Assembly (NCBI RefSeq): GCF_900444945.1
Contig: NZ_UFRM01000001.1
Coordinates: forward strand, 940,501-1,004,500
DNA from: Actinobacillus lignieresii
Lineage (GTDB): Bacteria; Pseudomonadota; Gammaproteobacteria; Enterobacterales; Pasteurellaceae
Direction: 5' to 3'
DNA length: 64,000 bases
Below the pieces are notes generated by a model, which saw only the letters and a program-made list of their open reading frames with translations, ran no database searches and was not told where the DNA came from. Positions 9,689-19,991 of the stretch are shown here, one piece after another. How positions within the stretch are numbered: the stretch's first letter is position 1; each line of letters starts with the position of its first letter. The translations under genes were made by a program, and so were the position numbers.

Positions 9689-11209
9689 ATGACTCCAGTT
9701 GTTGCCCTTGTCGGCAGACCGAATGTAGGTAAATCCACTTTATTTAACCGCTTAACCCGCACGCGCGATGCGTTGGTAGCGGACTTTCCGGGACTTACCC
9801 GTGACCGTAAATACGGTCATGCGAATATTGCCGGCTATGATTTTATCGTGATTGACACCGGCGGGATCGACGGTACGGAAGAAGGCGTAGAAGAAAAAAT
9901 GGCGGAACAATCGCTACTGGCGATTGAAGAAGCGGATGTCGTGCTTTTCTTAGTGGATGCACGTGCCGGTTTAGTACCTGCCGATATCGGTATCGCTCAA
10001 TATTTACGTCAGCGTGAAAAAACCACCGTTGTGGTCGCCAACAAAACGGACGGTATCGATGCGGATTCACATTGTGCGGAATTTTATCAATTAGGCTTAG
10101 GTGAAGTCGAACAAATCGCAGCGGCACAAGGTCGTGGCGTGACACAACTTATCGATCAAGTATTAGCCCCGTTAGGCGAACAATTAAATGCGGATCAAGC
10201 GGTCGAAAACGAAGAAAATTCTGCAAATGAAGAAGCAGACGAATGGGATACTGACTTTGACTTCGAAAATGAAGACGATACCGCATTACTTGATGAAGCA
10301 CTTGAAGAAGAAACCGAAGAGTCTATTGAAGATAAAAATATCAAGATTGCCATCGTCGGTCGTCCGAATGTAGGAAAATCGACTTTAACCAACCGTATTC
10401 TCGGCGAGGAACGCGTGGTTGTTTACGATATGCCGGGTACGACACGTGATTCTATCTATATTCCGATGGAACGTGATGGTCAGCAATATACGATTATCGA
10501 CACGGCAGGTGTACGTAAACGTGGTAAGGTCAATTTAGCGGTAGAAAAATTCTCTGTGATTAAAACCCTACAAGCGATTCAAGATGCAAACGTAGTATTA
10601 CTTACCATTGATGCGCGTGAAGGGATTTCTGATCAAGATTTATCATTACTTGGCTTTATTCTGAATGCCGGTCGTTCACTTGTGATCGTAGTTAATAAAT
10701 GGGACGGCTTATCACAAGATATTAAAGATCAAGTGAAATCCGAATTAGATCGCCGTTTAGACTTTATTGATTTCGCGCGTGTGCATTTTATTTCCGCATT
10801 ACACGGCTCGGGCGTGGGTAACTTATTTGATTCCGTGAAAGAAGCCTATGCGTGTGCAACACAAAAAACTTCGACTTCGATGCTAACGCGTATTTTACGT
10901 ATGGCAGCGGATGAGCATCAGCCGCCGTTAGTAAACGGTCGCCGTGTGAAATTAAAATACGCTCACCCGGGTGGTTATAATCCGCCGATTATCGTCATTC
11001 ACGGTAACCAAGTCGAAAAATTAGCGGATTCTTATAAACGTTATTTAAGTAATTACTTCCGTAAGAGCTTGAAAATTATCGGTTCGCCGATCCGTATTCA
11101 GTTCCAGGAAGGAAATAACCCGTTTGCAGGTAAGAAAAATAAACTGACACCGAACCAATTACGTAAACGTAAACGTTTGATGAAGTTTATTAAAAAAAGT
11201 AAGAAATAA
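9689..11209 (+). CDS. der: Ribosome-assembly GTPase Der (EngA)
   Basis: Der is an essential double GTPase needed for maturation of the 50S subunit. Two complete G domains each carry a [10 protein letters not shown]-loop (about residues 8-16 and 224-232). Their switch motifs are DTGGIDG and DTAGVRKRG, and their base-specificity motifs are ANKTDG and VNKWDG. A C-terminal KH-like domain ends in a strongly basic tail ([15 protein letters not shown]). The linker between the G domains (about 170-218) is very acidic, rich in Glu, Asp and Asn. The 506 residues are slightly longer than E. coli Der because of this linker. Confidence 0.96.
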   Translation: MTPVVALVGRPNVGKSTLFNRLTRTRDALVADFPGLTRDRKYGHANIAGYDFIVIDTGGIDGTEEGVEEKMAEQSLLAIEEADVVLFLVDARAGLVPADIGIAQYLRQREKTTVVVANKTDGIDADSHCAEFYQLGLGEVEQIAAAQGRGVTQLIDQVLAPLGEQLNADQAVENEENSANEEADEWDTDFDFENEDDTALLDEALEEETEESIEDKNIKIAIVGRPNVGKSTLTNRILGEERVVVYDMPGTTRDSIYIPMERDGQQYTIIDTAGVRKRGKVNLAVEKFSVIKTLQAIQDANVVLLTIDAREGISDQDLSLLGFILNAGRSLVIVVNKWDGLSQDIKDQVKSELDRRLDFIDFARVHFISALHGSGVGNLFDSVKEAYACATQKTSTSMLTRILRMAADEHQPPLVNGRRVKLKYAHPGGYNPPIIVIHGNQVEKLADSYKRYLSNYFRKSLKIIGSPIRIQFQEGNNPFAGKKNKLTPNQLRKRKRLMKFIKKSKK

Positions 11210-11233
11210 TTAGACAAATCTCTCCCTTATTAG

Positions 11234-11252
11234 TACCCGTCTTTGGCGGGTA
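11234..11252 (+). terminator. Short hairpin after der
   Basis: TACCCG (11234-11239), loop of seven, CGGGTA (11247-11252). There is no good T-run, so this is a weak or absent terminator, and der and hldE may be partly co-transcribed. Confidence 0.35.
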
Positions 11253-11319
11253 TTATGACTGAACAAGGTTTAAGGCACTCGCCATAAACGTGTGCCATCA
11301 TTTCATTGAGAAATTAATT

Positions 11320-12750
11320 ATGATGATGCAATACTCTCCGAAATTTAATAACGCTAAAGTGCTTGTACTTGGCGATGTAATGTTAGACCGTTATTGGTTT
11401 GGTGCCACCAACCGCATTTCACCGGAAGCACCGGTGCCGGTGGTAAAAGTACAAGATATCGAAGAACGTGCCGGCGGTGCCGCAAATGTGGCAATGAACA
11501 TTGCCAGCCTTGGTGTACCGGTCGCCCTTCACGGTCTAATCGGGCAAGATGATGCCGGCCGTGCTTTAGATAAATTACTCAATTCACATAATATCCAAAA
11601 CCATTGTGTTGCATTGGATTCACATCCAACCATCACCAAATTGCGTATTCTGTCACGTCATCAACAACTATTACGTTTAGATTTCGAAGAAGGCTTTCAT
11701 CATGTCGCAAGCGATTCTCTCCTTGCAAAACTTGAGCAAGAAATTACCGCTTATGGCGCATTAATCTTATCGGATTACGGCAAAGGTACGCTTGAATCGG
11801 TACAGCAAATGATTCAAGTAGCACGTAAAGCCGGCGTACCGACACTCATTGACCCGAAAGGTACCGATTTTGAACGTTATCGAGGTGCAACGCTCTTAAC
11901 ACCGAATATGTTTGAGTTTGAAGCGGTAGTCGGTCACTGCAAAAATGACGATGAAATTGTAGAAAAAGGCTTAAAACTGATTGCCGATTTTGAATTAACC
12001 GCATTATTAGTGACTCGTTCGGAAAAAGGTATGACGTTATTACGTCCGAACCAAGCACCGTTCCATTTACCAACCCAAGCGAAAGAAGTTTATGACGTAA
12101 CCGGTGCCGGCGACACGGTGATCAGTGTGCTTGCCACTGCGATTGCCGACGGTCGTCCTTACGAAGAAGCGTGTTATTTAGCGAATGCGGCGGCTGGCGT
12201 GGTTGTAGGTAAATTAGGTACTTCAACCGTGACACCAACAGAATTAGAAAATGCGATTCATCATCGCGAAGAAACCGGTTTCGGGATTTTAGCGGAAGAC
12301 GAATTAAAACGTGCGGTAGAACAAGCAAAGCAACGTGGCGAAAAAATTGTGATGACCAACGGCTGTTTTGATATTCTGCACCCTGGTCACGTTTCTTACT
12401 TAGAAAATGCACGTAAATTAGGCGATCGTCTAATCGTTGCGGTAAATACCGATGAATCGGTGAAACGCTTAAAAGGCGAATCTCGCCCGATTAACGATTT
12501 AAATGCTCGAATGGCGGTACTTGCCGGTTTAGCCTCGGTGGATTGGGTCGTGCCTTTTGCAGAAGATACGCCGCAACGTCTTATCGGTGAAATCTTACCT
12601 AACTTATTAGTCAAAGGTGGCGATTATAAGCCTGAAGAAATTGCCGGCAGCCAAGAAGTTTGGGCAAACGGCGGCGAAGTTAAAGTGTTAAATTTTGAGA
12701 ACGGTTGTTCAACGACAAACGTAATCAAGAAAATTCAGGCGTCAAAATAG
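11320..12750 (+). CDS. hldE: Bifunctional heptose kinase/adenylyltransferase HldE
   Basis: HldE phosphorylates D-glycero-beta-D-manno-heptose-7-P at C1 and then adenylylates it, giving the ADP-heptose precursor of the LPS inner core. An N-terminal PfkB/ribokinase domain (about 1-315, [11 protein letters not shown] and the [11 protein letters not shown] anion hole) is fused to a cytidylyltransferase-like domain ([15 protein letters not shown] with the HxGH motif). The frame opens at 11290, but homologues begin near MxQYS. One of the three consecutive ATGs at 11320, 11323 and 11326 is therefore the start; the exact codon is uncertain because the Shine-Dalgarno is weak. This gives 476 residues from 11320. 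Confidence 0.94.
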   Translation: MMMQYSPKFNNAKVLVLGDVMLDRYWFGATNRISPEAPVPVVKVQDIEERAGGAANVAMNIASLGVPVALHGLIGQDDAGRALDKLLNSHNIQNHCVALDSHPTITKLRILSRHQQLLRLDFEEGFHHVASDSLLAKLEQEITAYGALILSDYGKGTLESVQQMIQVARKAGVPTLIDPKGTDFERYRGATLLTPNMFEFEAVVGHCKNDDEIVEKGLKLIADFELTALLVTRSEKGMTLLRPNQAPFHLPTQAKEVYDVTGAGDTVISVLATAIADGRPYEEACYLANAAAGVVVGKLGTSTVTPTELENAIHHREETGFGILAEDELKRAVEQAKQRGEKIVMTNGCFDILHPGHVSYLENARKLGDRLIVAVNTDESVKRLKGESRPINDLNARMAVLAGLASVDWVVPFAEDTPQRLIGEILPNLLVKGGDYKPEEIAGSQEVWANGGEVKVLNFENGCSTTNVIKKIQASK

Positions 12751-12765
12751 GCTTTCTATCCACTA

Positions 12766-13305
12766 ATGGAAAAAATTATTATTGATGCCGAGCAGTTTCA
12801 GCGTACGATTTCTCGGATTTCTCACCAAATTATCGAAAAACATTCTTCCTTAGATAATTTGGTGTTAGTCGGGATAAAACGTCGCGGCGCTGAAATTGCC
12901 GAAATGTTACAAAGCAGGATTGCCGAACTTGCTCAAACCGAATTGCCGTTAATGGCTTTAGATATTACATTTTATCGGGATGATCTTCATTTAGATCATC
13001 AAGACCCCGTTTATACCGGAGTGGAATCTCAAATTGATATTACCGGAAAAAATGTTATTCTGATCGATGACGTATTATTTACCGGACGTACGATTCGAGC
13101 CGCGCTTGATGCATTACTTGATTTTGGACGGGCAACACGTATAGAACTGGTCATTCTGGTCGATAGAGGGCATCGCGAGTTACCAATCCGAGCCGATTAT
13201 GTCGGAAAAAATATTCCGACCGCAAGAACGGAACAAGTACAAGTGCGAACGCAATTTTACGACGGAATGAATCAAGTGGTGCTTATTCGAGCGAAAGATG
13301 AGTGA
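12766..13305 (+). CDS. pyrR: Bifunctional PyrR: pyr regulator / uracil phosphoribosyltransferase
   Basis: The 179 residues align along their whole length with Bacillus PyrR (VGIKRRGAEIA, ALDITFYRDDL, LIDDVLFTGRTIRAALDAL and the LVDRGHRELPIRADYVGKNIPT tail). The PRPP-binding loop DDVLFTGRT is intact, so uracil phosphoribosyltransferase activity is expected. In Bacillus this protein also attenuates pyr mRNA; no PyrR-binding leader is visible next to this gene, so a regulatory role here is unproven. It starts 15 bases after hldE with little Shine-Dalgarno. Confidence 0.93.
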   Translation: MEKIIIDAEQFQRTISRISHQIIEKHSSLDNLVLVGIKRRGAEIAEMLQSRIAELAQTELPLMALDITFYRDDLHLDHQDPVYTGVESQIDITGKNVILIDDVLFTGRTIRAALDALLDFGRATRIELVILVDRGHRELPIRADYVGKNIPTARTEQVQVRTQFYDGMNQVVLIRAKDE

Positions 13306-13386
13306 ATAAATACTTAGGAACCTTTTTTAGAAAAATAGCTCTAATTATATCGGGGCTTATCTTTAACCTTTAGTAGGAAATAATAA

Positions 13387-14337
13387 ATGAAATTAATCTC
13401 TGCAAAATCATTATTAGTCGCATTGGTTACTGCAATCGGTATTTCTCAAACGGCAATTGCCATTGAAGAACGTGTCGTAGCACTTGTCGATGGCGTACCG
13501 GTAATGGAAAGCCAAGTTCAGCGCGCTTTAAGTAAAAAAGCAAATTCCGAAGCAAATCACAAAGCCGCGTTAGAACAAATTATTGATGATCTTTTAGTAC
13601 AAAAAGCGGTCAAAGAAGCGGGCGTAAAAGTCAATTACGCTAAAGTGGATCAAGTGATTGAAGATATCGCCGCACGTAACGGTATCACTTACGGTCAGTT
13701 ACTCGATGCGTTGGATTATCAAGGTATTACCTTAGAGCAATACCGTCAGCAAATCGCACAACAAATGGCGATGGAACAAGTACGTCATATCAGTATCGGT
13801 AAATCAATTCAAGTTGATCCGAAAGACGTTCACGCTTATGCAAAAGAATTACTCGAAAAAGATAAAGCAAACGGCAAATTGAAAAATGTGACCGGCGTTC
13901 AACATCGAGTCAGTCATATTTTAATTAAAACGACACCGGTGTTAAATGATATTCAGGCAAAAGCGAAATTAGCTCAAATTGTTGCGGATATTAAAGCGGG
14001 TAAAACCACTTTTGAAGAAGCGGCGAAAGCGAATTCGGTCGATTATCTTTCGGCTGCGGACGGTGGTGATTTAGGTTATAATTTCTTAGATATTTATGAT
14101 CCTGCATTTGCAAAAGCCGCAAGCACGGCAAAACAAGAGCAAATTACCGCACCGTTTAAATCTCAATTCGGTTGGCATATTCTTAAGGTAACCGGTACAC
14201 AACAAGGCGACCGTACAGAAGACGCTTATAACCAACGTGCTTACGAGCAATTAGTGGACAAACAAGCGCAAGAAGCGGCAAAAGACTGGGTAAAAGCATT
14301 GAGAAAAACCGCTGACGTTCAGTACGTTGGTAAATAA
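13387..14337 (+). CDS. surA: Periplasmic peptidyl-prolyl isomerase SurA, single-parvulin form
   Basis: SurA is a periplasmic chaperone that escorts beta-barrel proteins to BamA. A signal peptide (about 1-26, ending AIA) precedes an N-terminal chaperone region starting [15 protein letters not shown]. One parvulin domain follows (about 172-275, VSHILIK ... [12 protein letters not shown]) and then a short C-terminal helix. At 316 residues it has one parvulin domain, where E. coli SurA (about 428) has two. I believe this short form is usual in Pasteurellaceae. The neighbour rsmA also follows surA closely in E. coli, with pdxA between. Confidence 0.9.
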   Translation: MKLISAKSLLVALVTAIGISQTAIAIEERVVALVDGVPVMESQVQRALSKKANSEANHKAALEQIIDDLLVQKAVKEAGVKVNYAKVDQVIEDIAARNGITYGQLLDALDYQGITLEQYRQQIAQQMAMEQVRHISIGKSIQVDPKDVHAYAKELLEKDKANGKLKNVTGVQHRVSHILIKTTPVLNDIQAKAKLAQIVADIKAGKTTFEEAAKANSVDYLSAADGGDLGYNFLDIYDPAFAKAASTAKQEQITAPFKSQFGWHILKVTGTQQGDRTEDAYNQRAYEQLVDKQAQEAAKDWVKALRKTADVQYVGK

Positions 14338-14354
14338 ACATAACGATTTATCTG

Positions 14355-14384
14355 AGAACCTCGCTATTTGCGGGGTTCTTTGCT
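14355..14384 (+). terminator. Hairpin between surA and rsmA
   Basis: AGAACCTCGC (14355-14364) pairs with GCGGGGTTCT (14370-14379), with one G-U pair, followed by T-rich sequence. It is probably a partial terminator for surA, since rsmA starts only 19 bases later. Confidence 0.65.
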
Positions 14385-14402
14385 TATTTTAAAAGGATAA
14401 CA

Positions 14403-15272
14403 ATGAGTAATCAAAATTCAAAAAAACATTTAGGTCATACCGCCCGTAAGCGTTTCGGTCAAAACTTTTTACACGATATGAATGTTATTCATAATATCGT
14501 ATCTGCCATCAATCCGAAAAACGGTCAATTTTTACTTGAAATCGGTCCGGGTTTAGGCGCATTAACCGAACCGGTCGCCGAGCAAGTGGATAAACTCACG
14601 GTGGTTGAGCTGGACAGAGATCTCGCCGAGCGTTTACGTCATCACCCGTTCTTAAATCATAAATTAACCATTATCGAACAAGATGCGTTACGTTTTAATT
14701 TCCGTGAATATTTTGAAAGTCTCGAGCTAAAAGAAGGTGAAGGGGTTCGTGTATTCGGTAACTTGCCGTATAACATCTCAACGCCGTTGATGTTCCACTT
14801 ATTCAAATTTCACGATTTGATTCAAGATATGCATTTTATGTTGCAAAAAGAGGTGGTAAAACGTCTATGTGCCGCACCGAATAGTAAAGCGTACGGTCGT
14901 TTAACTATTATGGCGCAATATTATTGTCAAGTAATGCCTGTGTTAGAAGTGCCGCCGACCGCATTTAAACCGGCACCTAAGGTAGATTCCGCCGTGGTAC
15001 GTTTAATGCCGCATAAAGTATTACCGCATCCGGTAAAAGACGTATATTGGTTAAACCGTGTAACTACACAAGCCTTCAACCAGCGTCGTAAAACCTTGCG
15101 TAACGCACTCTCAACGCTATTTAGCCCCGAGCAATTAGAAGCGTTGAATATCGACCTAAATGCACGTGCGGAAAACTTAAGTATTGCGGACTATGCCCGT
15201 TTAGCCAACTGGTTATATGACAATCCGCCGGCAGTGGATAACCAAGAAGAAATCATTGACGAAGATATCTAA
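14403..15272 (+). CDS. rsmA: 16S rRNA dimethyladenosine transferase RsmA (KsgA)
   Basis: RsmA dimethylates the two adjacent adenosines in the 3'-terminal hairpin of 16S rRNA (A1518 and A1519), a late checkpoint of 30S assembly. The family features are all present: [10 protein letters not shown] near the N-terminus, the SAM motif [12 protein letters not shown], the catalytic [10 protein letters not shown], and the [14 protein letters not shown] segment. The 289 residues include a short acidic tail. AAAGGA gives a good ribosome-binding site. Confidence 0.97.
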   Translation: MSNQNSKKHLGHTARKRFGQNFLHDMNVIHNIVSAINPKNGQFLLEIGPGLGALTEPVAEQVDKLTVVELDRDLAERLRHHPFLNHKLTIIEQDALRFNFREYFESLELKEGEGVRVFGNLPYNISTPLMFHLFKFHDLIQDMHFMLQKEVVKRLCAAPNSKAYGRLTIMAQYYCQVMPVLEVPPTAFKPAPKVDSAVVRLMPHKVLPHPVKDVYWLNRVTTQAFNQRRKTLRNALSTLFSPEQLEALNIDLNARAENLSIADYARLANWLYDNPPAVDNQEEIIDEDI

Positions 15273-15278
15273 TCTGAC

Positions 15279-15320
15279 AAGCGGTTAAATTTGTAAAAAA
15301 TTTTGCAAATTCCACCGCTT
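15279..15320. repeat. Uptake-signal inverted repeat after rsmA
   Basis: AAGCGGTTAAATTTG (15279-15293) faces CAAATTCCACCGCTT (15306-15320) with two mismatches in a 15-bp stem. The left arm is part of ACAAGCGGT. It lies before a second, stronger hairpin. Confidence 0.6.
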
Positions 15321-15330
15321 AGTCATAGAT

Positions 15331-15366
15331 ATAAAAAAACCTAAGAGATTCTCTTAGGTTTTTTGT
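15331..15366. terminator. Bidirectional terminator between rsmA and upp
   Basis: AACCTAAGAG (15338-15347), loop ATT, CTCTTAGGTT (15351-15360). An A-run lies on the left and a T-run on the right, so the 10-bp hairpin can stop transcripts from both convergent genes. Confidence 0.88.
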
Positions 15367-15378
15367 TTTTATTAGCAA

Positions 15379-16005
15379 TTATTTCGTACCGAAAATCTTA
15401 TCACCGGCATCGCCTAAGCCCGGCACGATATAGCCGTGCTCATTTAAATGGCTGTCAATTGAAGCGGTGTATAACTCTACGTCCGGATGCGCAGCCTCTA
15501 ATGCTTTAATACCTTCAGGCGCAGCGACAAGTACCAGTACTTTAATTTGCTTACAACCGGCTTTTTTCAAAAGATCGATTGTTGCAATCATTGAACCGCC
15601 CGTTGCTAACATCGGATCAACGATAATCGCTAAACGCTCTTCTACATCATTGGCTAATTTCGTGAAATATGGAACCGGTTCTAACGTTTCTTCATTACGA
15701 TAAATACCGACGACACTGATACGCGCGCTCGGAATATGTTCCAACACACCGTCCATCATCCCTAAACCCGCACGTAAAATAGGTACGACCGTTACTTTTT
15801 TACCTTTAATACGTTCAACTTCCACTTTACCGCACCAACCGTCAATTTCAATCGCTTCCGTTTCTAAATCGGTTGTCGCTTCGTAGGTTAATAAGCTACC
15901 GACTTCTGTCGCTAACGCACGGAAATCTTTGGTATTAATATCGGCGGCACGCATTAAGCCAAGTTTATGTTTAACCAGAGGATGTTTTACTTCTACAATT
16001 TTCAT
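15379..16005 (-). CDS. upp: Uracil phosphoribosyltransferase
   Basis: Upp salvages uracil to UMP with PRPP. The 208 residues match the family exactly: the N-terminal [16 protein letters not shown], the PRPP-loop [10 protein letters not shown] (residues about 129-138), and the C-terminal [17 protein letters not shown] uracil-binding segment. A TAGGAG ribosome-binding site precedes the ATG. No uracil permease gene is adjacent. It is a second uracil phosphoribosyltransferase in the window besides pyrR. Confidence 0.97.
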   Translation of the reverse strand: MKIVEVKHPLVKHKLGLMRAADINTKDFRALATEVGSLLTYEATTDLETEAIEIDGWCGKVEVERIKGKKVTVVPILRAGLGMMDGVLEHIPSARISVVGIYRNEETLEPVPYFTKLANDVEERLAIIVDPMLATGGSMIATIDLLKKAGCKQIKVLVLVAAPEGIKALEAAHPDVELYTASIDSHLNEHGYIVPGLGDAGDKIFGTK

Positions 16006-16071
16006 ATATTACTCCTAAGCATTTTTATATTATTTTAAATAAGAAACGAATACGATTCCAATATAAACCGA

Positions 16072-17763
16072 TTAATTCTGTTGTTCTTTAATTTTCGCCA
16101 ATTCTTCATCTCTTAATACTCTACGAAGAATCTTACCTACATTACTTTTCGGTAATTCGTCACGAAACTCTATTTCTCGAGGAATTTTATAACCGGTCAA
16201 ATATTGACGACAATAATTTCGTAATTCTTCACGTGTAAGGCTTTCGTCTTTTTTCGTCACAAAAATTTTAATCGCTTCACCGGACGATTTACTCGGAATA
16301 CCGATTGCGACGACTTCATTTACTTTCGGATTATGTGCAATAACCTCTTCGATTTCATTCGGATACACATTAAAACCGGAAACAATAATCATATCTTTTT
16401 TACGATCGACAATACGTAAATTAAGATCTTCTCCCATCACAACGATATCGCCGGTTGCCATCCAACCGTCTTTCAGAACGTCTGCGGTATCTTGCGGACG
16501 TTGCCAATAACCCTGCATAACTTGAGGGCCTTTAACCCAAAGCTCTCCTCGCTCGCCAATCGGCACATCGTTCCCCTCATCATCTACAATACGAATATCC
16601 GTATTAGGAACCGGTACGCCGATAGATCCGGTATGCTCGACCGAATCACTGCGTGTTGCGGCAATCAATGGAGAGCATTCCGTCATACCGTAACCTTCGA
16701 TAATATGGCAATCGGTCGCATCATGCCAACGTTTCGCTACCGCGGATTGAATGGATGCGCCGCCTCCGACGCTAAGTCTAAGATGCGAAAAATCAATTTC
16801 TTTAAATTGCTCATTATTCAATAACGCATTAAATAATGTATTTACCCCGGTTAAAGCAACGACTTTATATTTTTTTAATTCCTTAACAAAGCCCGGAATA
16901 TCGCGAGGGTTGGTAATTAACAAACCAGTTATACCCAGTTCAATAAAAAGCAGGCAATTAACGGATAATGCAAAAACGTGATATAACGGTAAAGGAATAA
17001 CCGCTATGCATTCTCTACTATTTCGTAATAATGGCTCCGCAACCCATTTGGCTTGCATTAAGTTTGCAACTAAATTGCCGTGCGATAACATTGCGCCTTT
17101 AGCCACACCGGTCGTACCGCCGGTATATTGTAAAAAAGCCAGATCCTCTCTATATAAAGAAGGTTTCACATACTGACGTTGCTTACCGATACTTAACGCT
17201 TCACGGAAACTTACCGCATGAGGCAATTTATATTTAGGAACGAGTTTTTTAACGTACTTCACTACAAAATTGACTAATGTACGTTTACCGAATGAAAGTT
17301 GATCCCCCATTCGGGTCAAAATAACATGTTTTACACTCGTCTCAAATACGATCTTTTCAAGTGTTGCGGCAAAATTGGAAACGACAACGATAGCTTTGGC
17401 ACCGCTGTCGTTTAACTGATGCTCCAATTCTCTGGGCGTATAAAGCGGATTAACGTTTACCACCACCAAACCGGCACGTAATGCGCCAAACAGTGCTATC
17501 GGATATTGTAATAAATTCGGCATCATCAATGCGATTCGATCACCTTTTTCCAAACGAAGTTCGTTCTGCAAATAAGCGGCGAATGCACGGCTTCTTTCTT
17601 CCAATTTACGGAAGGTAAGTACTTTTCCCATATTAATATAAGCGGGAATATCGGGATGCTTGCGTACGGCGGATTCAAACATTTCCAGTAATGAGTCGTA
17701 AGGTGTAACGTTTATCGTTTTCGGTGAGCCTTCAGGATAATTTTGTAACCAAATTTTTTCCAT
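16072..17763 (-). CDS. fadD: Long-chain fatty-acid--CoA ligase
   Basis: This enzyme activates long-chain fatty acids to acyl-CoA through an acyl-adenylate at the inner membrane. The ATP/AMP signature [27 protein letters not shown], the TGD aspartate, [19 protein letters not shown] and a C-terminal lysine motif ([10 protein letters not shown]) are all present. Its 563 residues align collinearly with E. coli FadD. A GGAG ribosome-binding site lies just before the ATG. rseC ends only 11 bases upstream on the same strand, so the two are probably co-transcribed. Confidence 0.93.
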   Translation of the reverse strand: MEKIWLQNYPEGSPKTINVTPYDSLLEMFESAVRKHPDIPAYINMGKVLTFRKLEERSRAFAAYLQNELRLEKGDRIALMMPNLLQYPIALFGALRAGLVVVNVNPLYTPRELEHQLNDSGAKAIVVVSNFAATLEKIVFETSVKHVILTRMGDQLSFGKRTLVNFVVKYVKKLVPKYKLPHAVSFREALSIGKQRQYVKPSLYREDLAFLQYTGGTTGVAKGAMLSHGNLVANLMQAKWVAEPLLRNSRECIAVIPLPLYHVFALSVNCLLFIELGITGLLITNPRDIPGFVKELKKYKVVALTGVNTLFNALLNNEQFKEIDFSHLRLSVGGGASIQSAVAKRWHDATDCHIIEGYGMTECSPLIAATRSDSVEHTGSIGVPVPNTDIRIVDDEGNDVPIGERGELWVKGPQVMQGYWQRPQDTADVLKDGWMATGDIVVMGEDLNLRIVDRKKDMIIVSGFNVYPNEIEEVIAHNPKVNEVVAIGIPSKSSGEAIKIFVTKKDESLTREELRNYCRQYLTGYKIPREIEFRDELPKSNVGKILRRVLRDEELAKIKEQQN

Positions 17764-17774
17764 ACTGTCTCCTA

Positions 17775-18203
17775 TTAAAGTCGTCTCAAAAATACAGGCG
17801 TGAACTCACTTTCCCGTTTTTTATACATTATTCTTCTGATGTTCCAAAAAGTCATACTTACACTTATCAACATAAACAATGCGACGAATAACTCATTCGC
17901 AAACAGTTGAGAAAAAATGACCGCAGAGAGAACTAACACAAACAATGGAACACAATAAATTAAAAATACACTCAGTAATAAAGTTGGTTCGGGCAAACCG
18001 ATTTGTACTTTATCTCCGACTGTCAAAGGCATATCTACGGATAATTTGAATTGAGGTGCAAACTTTTCTCCGGTAAGCGCCGATAAAGATTTCGTACCGC
18101 AACTATTACGGGCGGCGCAACCTCCACAAGCACTTTTTGCACTACATTGTACCGTTGCAATACCGGATTGGTAGTCCACAACGGTAGCCGTTTCAATCAT
18201 CAT
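17775..18203 (-). CDS. rseC: SoxR-reducing system protein RseC
   Basis: RseC family proteins are inner-membrane and cysteine-rich. E. coli RseC is linked to SoxR reduction and positive control of sigma-E. The N-terminal part has the four-cysteine cluster [16 protein letters not shown] (about residues 20-35). Two transmembrane segments (about 77-95 and 103-120) and a basic tail follow. The 142 residues are a little shorter than in E. coli. It sits downstream of rpoE-rseA but is separated from them by a terminator, and rseB is missing between. Confidence 0.9.
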   Translation of the reverse strand: MMIETATVVDYQSGIATVQCSAKSACGGCAARNSCGTKSLSALTGEKFAPQFKLSVDMPLTVGDKVQIGLPEPTLLLSVFLIYCVPLFVLVLSAVIFSQLFANELFVALFMLISVSMTFWNIRRIMYKKRESEFTPVFLRRL

Positions 18204-18312
18204 TATATTTTCCTCATATCATTGAACGCTTTATGATTACTCAAAAATAAGCAATCCGTATTTTCCTTTTGCAAACCATATTAAACTGGTCGTATATGAA
18301 GAAAAATAAAAA

Positions 18313-18366
18313 AAGCGGTAAGATTGTAGCAAATTTTCTCAAAAAATTCGCTAAATCTTACCGCTT
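18313..18366 (-). terminator. Terminator of the rpoE-rseA unit
   Basis: AAGCGGTAAGATT (18313-18325) pairs with AATCTTACCGCTT (18354-18366), and the inner TAGC/GCTA and AATTTT/AAAATT bases extend the stem. The A-run before it becomes a U-tract on the minus strand. It isolates rseC-fadD from rpoE-rseA. Confidence 0.82.
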
Positions 18367-18427
18367 TCTTTGTTAGTAGATTTAATTTATTACAACAACA
18401 AATTCATTCGACTATTTTATAAGCTCG

Positions 18428-19051
18428 TTAATTCTTTTCTAACTCTGATTTTTTATCGGTCGATGATGTTTGAGCCTTTTCTTTTTGTTCTTTCTCTTTA
18501 GACGTATTCATCGCTTCGACATCCAGTTTACTTTGTAACTGTTGAGCTTGTAATAACGCATTGATTTTGTGTTGCTGACTTTCTAATTTATCGAGAGTCG
18601 CGACATCTTTGCTCGGTGCATTATAGCTTACCGGTTGAACCGAATCGCTAAACGGCTGTGTCTGTAATACAGGTTGGCTCGCTTGTGCAAGTTCGTTTTT
18701 CTCATTCATCATATTTACGCCGAGCACCGCAACCAAGCACACCGATGCGGCGATACCCGCTTGCATAAGCGGCATACTCCAGCGTTTTAATTTGATTAAT
18801 TTACCCTGAGGAGCAGTCGTAGTTTCCTGAACGGACGGCTGAGATTCGATTTCTTCATTTTCCAGTAACGCTTCCATTTTTGCTGAAAAATCACGACCAA
18901 GAATAATCTCATCACCGTGCAAAACACTACTTACGGCATGGTATCTTGCCCATTTTTGCTTTAATTCGGGACTTTCGCATAACTCATCGATGAACGCATC
19001 ATCAACTTTTTGCCCGTCCATAAAAGCGGAAAGGGTTTCATTTTGTTGCAT
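18428..19051 (-). CDS. rseA: Anti-sigma-E factor RseA
   Basis: RseA is a single-pass inner-membrane protein that holds sigma-E until it is cleaved under envelope stress. The N-terminal domain (LSAFMDGQKVDDAFIDELCESPELKQKWARYH) is the sigma-binding RseA_N fold. One transmembrane helix is at about residues 95-117 (MPLMQAGIAASVCLVAVLGV). The periplasmic part is short, Gln/Ser-rich and ends in a charged tail. In H. influenzae the homologue is called MclA. It lies 18 bases after rpoE. Confidence 0.92.
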   Translation of the reverse strand: MQQNETLSAFMDGQKVDDAFIDELCESPELKQKWARYHAVSSVLHGDEIILGRDFSAKMEALLENEEIESQPSVQETTTAPQGKLIKLKRWSMPLMQAGIAASVCLVAVLGVNMMNEKNELAQASQPVLQTQPFSDSVQPVSYNAPSKDVATLDKLESQQHKINALLQAQQLQSKLDVEAMNTSKEKEQKEKAQTSSTDKKSELEKN

Positions 19052-19070
19052 AATAAACTCCGATTGAATC

Positions 19071-19649
19071 TTAAATCTGTTGCATTAGCGGATTGACCTT
19101 TACATCAATCGCTTCTCTTGCTCTAAAGATACGCGAACGAACCGTACCGACGGGACATTGCATGACTTCCGCAATTTCTTCATAACTTAAACCTTCCAAC
19201 TCACGCAAAGTAATTGCCGTTTTGAGTTCTTCAGGTAAATTTTCAATCGTGTCAAAAACGACACGTTTTAATTCTTCGGATAGCACCACATTTTCCGGTG
19301 TATCACTCTCACGAAGTTGAACCCCAACATCAAAGCTTTCCGCATCTTCCGCCAAAATATCTTCTTTAGGAGGACGTCTTCCCAAAGCGGTTAAATGATT
19401 TTTAGCAGTGTTCACCGCAATACGATAAAGCCACGTATAAAAGGCGCTTTCTCCACGGAAAGACTCTAATGAACGATACGCTTTAATAAAAGATTCCTGC
19501 ACAATATCCGGAATATCATCACGTGAAACATAGCGAGTTAATAAACCTGCCACTCTGTTCTGATAACGTACGACGAGTAAATTAAATGCTTTTTTATCAC
19601 CTTTCTGTGCACGTTCAACCAATTCTTGATCGGCTACCAGCTCACTCAT
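19071..19649 (-). CDS. rpoE: Extracytoplasmic sigma factor RpoE (sigma-24)
   Basis: RpoE directs transcription of envelope-stress genes, including OMP-assembly factors such as those at the left of this window. The 192 residues show region 2 (FNLLVVRYQNRV ... VSRDDIPDIVQESFIKAYRSL) and region 4 (LPEELKTAITLRELEGLSYEEIAEVMQCPVGTVRSRIFRAR). Identity to E. coli RpoE is high by eye. A sigma-E-type promoter lies upstream, which fits the known self-activation of this gene. Confidence 0.97.
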   Translation of the reverse strand: MSELVADQELVERAQKGDKKAFNLLVVRYQNRVAGLLTRYVSRDDIPDIVQESFIKAYRSLESFRGESAFYTWLYRIAVNTAKNHLTALGRRPPKEDILAEDAESFDVGVQLRESDTPENVVLSEELKRVVFDTIENLPEELKTAITLRELEGLSYEEIAEVMQCPVGTVRSRIFRAREAIDVKVNPLMQQI

Positions 19650-19709
19650 CTATTTGCGTTATCCTAATCTATTTCGCATATTCCTTATTGTTCTCATTCC
19701 GTACATCCT

Positions 19710-19737
19710 TTAGTGTGTAACAAAAATGAAAAGTTCA
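19710..19737 (-). promoter_or_regulatory. Sigma-E-type promoter of rpoE
   Basis: On the minus strand TGAACTT (-35), a 16-base spacer and ACTAA (-10). The consensus is GGAACTT-N16-TCTRA. It is placed about 60 bases before the rpoE start and points at it. Confidence 0.65.
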
Positions 19738-19916
19738 TATAAAGAATAAATTACTCAATTATTTACAAATACTTTAATAAAATTCAATAACAAGACTAAG
19801 GATGCTACAAATATTTATAATTTTACTAAACTACTTATGTGTAAAAATTCAATCAATGTTATATAAAACAACCGGTCAAATATAATCGTATCAATATTTT
19901 CTTATTTAATGACTGA

Positions 19917-19970
19917 AAGCGGTCAGATTTTACTGGATTTTTACAAAATTTCCATCAAATCTGACCGCTT
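19917..19970. terminator. Uptake-type terminator after leuA
   Basis: AAGCGGTCAGATTT (19917-19930) pairs perfectly over 14 bp with AAATCTGACCGCTT (19957-19970). It follows the leuA stop on the minus strand. The rest of the 342-base gap between leuA and rpoE is AT-rich; apart from the rpoE promoter I see nothing in it. Confidence 0.8.
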
Positions 19971-19991
19971 ATCTCATCTTTTTAAAATACT

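Noticed and set aside
9843..10145. 100-codon minus-strand frame opposite der
   Set aside because: Antisense to the first G domain of Der; the product is Arg/Pro/His-rich and family-less.
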